Source: Pseudomonadota bacterium (GTDB lineage: Bacteria; Pseudomonadota; Alphaproteobacteria; Rhizobiales; Devosiaceae). Taken from it: DNA of 7,184 nt. Position 1 is the stretch's first letter, and the number at the start of each line of letters is the position of its first letter. The stretch is from assembly GCA_023433985.1 (NCBI GenBank), contig JAEYTN010000492.1, positions 1-7,184 of the forward strand. The letters run 5' to 3'. The translations under genes and the position numbers were made by a program. The notes under the pieces were generated by a model. That model searched no databases, was not told the DNA's origin, and worked only from the letters and a program-made list of their open reading frames with translations. Of the stretch, positions 5,813 through 7,184 are shown one piece after another.

Positions 5813-6292
5813 CTACTCCCGGTGATACGGATGCCCCGAAAGAATGGTCGTGGCGCGATAGACCTGCTCGGCGAGCATGATGCGCACAAGCTGGTGCGGC
5901 CAGGTCAGCGGCGAGAAGCTGAGCGTCAGATCGGCCGATTGCAGCAGCTCGCGGCCATGCCCGTCCGCGCCGCCGATGACGAAGCTGACCGCCGGACGGC
6001 CGTCGTCGCGCCAGCGCCCCAGCTGCGTGGCAAAAGCCTGCGATGAAATGGACTTGCCGTGCTCGTCGAGCACCACGCGCACCCCCTCGGGCAATGCCGC
6101 GATAAGGGTTCTCGCTTCTTCGTCCTTGCGCGCCTCGGACGAGCCGGCGCGGGATTCGGTGAATTCGAGCACGTCGAAGCCGGTCAGCGCCAGCGGCTTG
6201 CCCGATGCCCTGGCGCGATCGAGATAGCGCGCGACCAGCTCGCGCTCAGGGCCCTGCTTCATGCGGCCGATGGCGGCGATGGCTATGCGCAA
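5813..6292 (-). CDS. rlmH: 23S rRNA (pseudouridine-1915-N3)-methyltransferase RlmH
   Basis: RlmH is a SPOUT-class, SAM-dependent enzyme that methylates pseudouridine 1915 in helix 69 of 23S rRNA at the subunit interface. The 159 residues cover the full family length. The protein opens with RIAIAAIGRMK-GPE (2-16). It shows FVIGGADGHG (104-113), the knotted SAM-binding segment, then LSFSPLTWPHQLVRIMLAEQ (124-143), and ends in HPYHRE exactly as E. coli RlmH does. The start is TTG (6290-6292): the conserved first strand begins there, the first internal ATG is codon 11, and no ATG lies upstream in frame. No purine-rich ribosome binding site precedes it. Since rsfS stops only 19 nt upstream, reinitiation or coupling is likely. 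After the stop comes the two-copy repeat. The identification is very secure. Confidence 0.97.
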   Translation of the reverse strand: MRIAIAAIGRMKQGPERELVARYLDRARASGKPLALTGFDVLEFTESRAGSSEARKDEEARTLIAALPEGVRVVLDEHGKSISSQAFATQLGRWRDDGRPAVSFVIGGADGHGRELLQSADLTLSFSPLTWPHQLVRIMLAEQVYRATTILSGHPYHRE

Positions 6293-6311
6293 GGCGGACG
6301 GACGCTAGAAC

Positions 6312-6701
6312 TCAGCGCCCGTCGGGAGCGAAGTCGACGGCCCACATCTTTTCGATGTTGTAGAACTCGCGCACTTCGGGGCGGAAGATGTGGACGATGA
6401 CGTCGCCGGCATCCACCAGCACCCAGTCGGCATGCGGCAGGCCTTCGATCCGCGGCTTGCCGAAGCCGGCATCGCGCAGCGCGGTGACCAGCTGGTCGGC
6501 AACGGCGCTGACGTGACGGTTCGAGCGGCCCGACGTCACCACCATATGGTCGGTCAGGGACGACTTGCCGGTGATGTCGATGGAGACGGTCTGCTCGGCC
6601 TTCGCATCGTCGAGGCTCTTCAGAACCAGATCGATCATGGAGTTGTCCGGCGCAACTTCGGCAACCGGGGCGGGTTCGGGTTTCTTCCTGGGCGATGCCA
6701 T
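6312..6701 (-). CDS. rsfS: Ribosomal silencing factor RsfS
   Basis: RsfS (Iojap/DUF143 family) binds protein L14 on the large ribosomal subunit and blocks subunit joining, which lowers translation in starvation. The 129 residues consist of a short basic, Pro/Ala-rich N-terminal extension (1-18) and the compact RsfS domain. Within it are DITGKSSLTDHMVVTSG (42-58), SNRHVSAVAD (60-69), DWVLVDAGDVIVHIFRPEV (92-110) and the hallmark REFYNIEKMW (111-120). I prefer ATG 6699-6701; a TTG two codons upstream (6705-6707) is possible and lies closer to a GAGG, 4 nt against 10 nt. An in-frame stop just beyond excludes longer forms. The gene is downstream of nadD and 19 bp before rlmH, the order seen in many bacteria. 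Family assignment is certain; the exact start is not. Confidence 0.96.
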   Translation of the reverse strand: MASPRKKPEPAPVAEVAPDNSMIDLVLKSLDDAKAEQTVSIDITGKSSLTDHMVVTSGRSNRHVSAVADQLVTALRDAGFGKPRIEGLPHADWVLVDAGDVIVHIFRPEVREFYNIEKMWAVDFAPDGR

Positions 6702-6882
6702 CAGCAAATGGCCTCAGCCCATGCGTAAGCACGGGTCATGCTTGGTTCAGCTGTCCTTGGTTGATCGGTATAGGGAACGCTAGGTGCGTAGCTATTGCCG
6801 TTTGTCCCACTGCAAGTGGTGTCCACCACTACATGGTCAATATGACGCTTCGTGTCTGGTTCCGCAAGGAGAGGGGCAATAA
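6702..6882 (-). other. AT-richer intergenic region between nadD and rsfS with overlapping inverted repeats
   Basis: These 181 bp have visibly lower GC than the genes on both sides and look non-coding. They hold the inverted repeat AGTGGTG-TC-CACCACT (6815-6830). They also hold a second, overlapping one, CCACT-GCA-AGTGG (6807-6819), so the central AGTGG can pair with only one partner at a time. On the minus strand a CTATAC resembles an alphaproteobacterial -10 box, but no -35 box lies at proper spacing. The region may carry the rsfS promoter or a control element; nothing firmer can be said. Confidence 0.4.
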
Positions 6883-7184
6883 TCAATTTGCCGGAGCCTT
6901 GCGTCCGGCCCGGATGGCGCTCGAAGACTGGCCCGACATCACGCCGTGAAGGTACACCCAGGCGGGCGGTTCGCGGCCCGCCAGCGCCTCGGCTTCGGCC
7001 TCGGGCATGCGGTGTTTCTTGAGCGCCGTCGCCGCCCGCGAGACGGTGGCGCGGAAGCCGAAGCCGGGCCGGGCGTAGACCGCGATCGGCATCAGCCCCG
7101 CGATATCCTGCCAGCGCTCCCAGCGGTCGAACTGGGAAAGGTTGTCGGCGCCCATGATCCAGACGAAGCGGGTGCCCTCGCAGG
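6883..7184 (-). CDS. nadD: Nicotinate-nucleotide adenylyltransferase NadD (5' end outside window)
   Basis: NadD joins AMP from ATP to nicotinate mononucleotide, giving deamido-NAD in cytoplasmic NAD synthesis. About the last 100 codons are present, entering in frame at the window edge. The visible part begins with FVWIMGADNL (6-15 of the fragment), the conserved strand and loop of this nucleotidyltransferase family. It continues with WERWQDIAGLMPIAV (21-35) and closes with SSSAIR (86-91), the C-terminal S-S-x-x-I-R phosphate-binding motif, then a short basic tail. The HxGH ATP-binding motif must lie in the missing N-terminal half. Position directly ahead of rsfS supports the assignment. Nothing suggests truncation other than the window boundary. 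Confidence 0.95.
   Translation of the reverse strand, partial: CEGTRFVWIMGADNLSQFDRWERWQDIAGLMPIAVYARPGFGFRATVSRAATALKKHRMPEAEAEALAGREPPAWVYLHGVMSGQSSSAIRAGRKAPAN

Noticed and set aside
5515..5889. In-frame extension of envC by 125 residues upstream.
   Set aside because: It would read through both repeat copies and into the end of rlmH, produces Pro/Gly/Arg-rich sequence, and would bury the clear signal peptide that follows ATG 5512-5514 with its GGGGAG site.
4478..6046. Very long plus-strand open frames (for example 522 codons here, also at 3085-4191 and 1825-2682).
   Set aside because: They are antisense to envC, ctpA, DDP and rlmH, show biased low-complexity composition, and no recognisable domain; such frames are expected opposite high-GC genes.
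6701..6886. A 61-codon minus-strand reading frame that fills the nadD-rsfS gap exactly, with TTGA overlap to the nadD stop and TGATG overlap to the rsfS start.
   Set aside because: The third codon positions lack the strong G/C bias of all neighbouring genes, the start would be TTG, no ribosome binding site or known motif is seen, and it contains the inverted repeats. The fit at both ends seems accidental.
1..7184. tRNA, rRNA, CRISPR arrays, transposases, phage or defence genes.
   Set aside because: Nothing in either strand matches these; apart from the intergenic repeat pair the window is a compact row of housekeeping and envelope genes.

Overview
The window is a high-GC chromosomal segment, and every convincing gene lies on the minus strand. 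In transcription order (high to low coordinates) it reads nadD (5' end cut off) - rsfS - rlmH - envC - ctpA - divergent polysaccharide deacetylase (DDP) - rppH - AAC(6')-like GNAT - aspartate/glutamate racemase (3' end cut off). The run nadD-rsfS-rlmH-envC-ctpA-DDP-rppH is the arrangement known from Hyphomicrobiales (Rhizobiales). With the GC content and the protein styles this points to an alphaproteobacterium of that order. A Devosia-like genus is a guess and cannot be fixed from this sequence.

Right part (about 5813-7184): NAD synthesis and ribosome genes. The end of nadD is followed by 181 bp of AT-richer DNA with overlapping inverted repeats. Then come rsfS (ribosomal silencing factor) and rlmH (23S rRNA pseudouridine methyltransferase, TTG start), 19 bp apart. 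Between rlmH and envC is a 298-bp gap holding two 61-bp copies of a two-hairpin repeat in opposite orientation. Their stem differences are fully compensatory, so the folded form seems to be conserved.

Middle part (about 2627-5514): an envelope pair. envC encodes an exported coiled-coil protein with a catalytically dead LytM domain, the form known to activate cell-wall amidases. It is 6 bp upstream of ctpA, a PDZ-containing S41 protease with an intact Ser/Lys/Gln active site. A strong intrinsic terminator follows ctpA.

Left part (1-2553): a tightly packed second unit. The membrane-anchored DDP-family protein overlaps rppH (mRNA 5'-pyrophosphohydrolase, the IalA family) by 8 bp. rppH in turn overlaps a GNAT resembling chromosomal aminoglycoside 6'-N-acetyltransferases by 8 bp. 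A YgeA-type racemase follows after 46 bp. These last two genes look like the variable, lineage-specific end of an otherwise conserved locus.

I found no RNA genes, CRISPR arrays, insertion sequences, phage genes or defence systems. The most unusual feature is the covarying inverted repeat pair between rlmH and envC. The rest is mainly well-known housekeeping and envelope biology.
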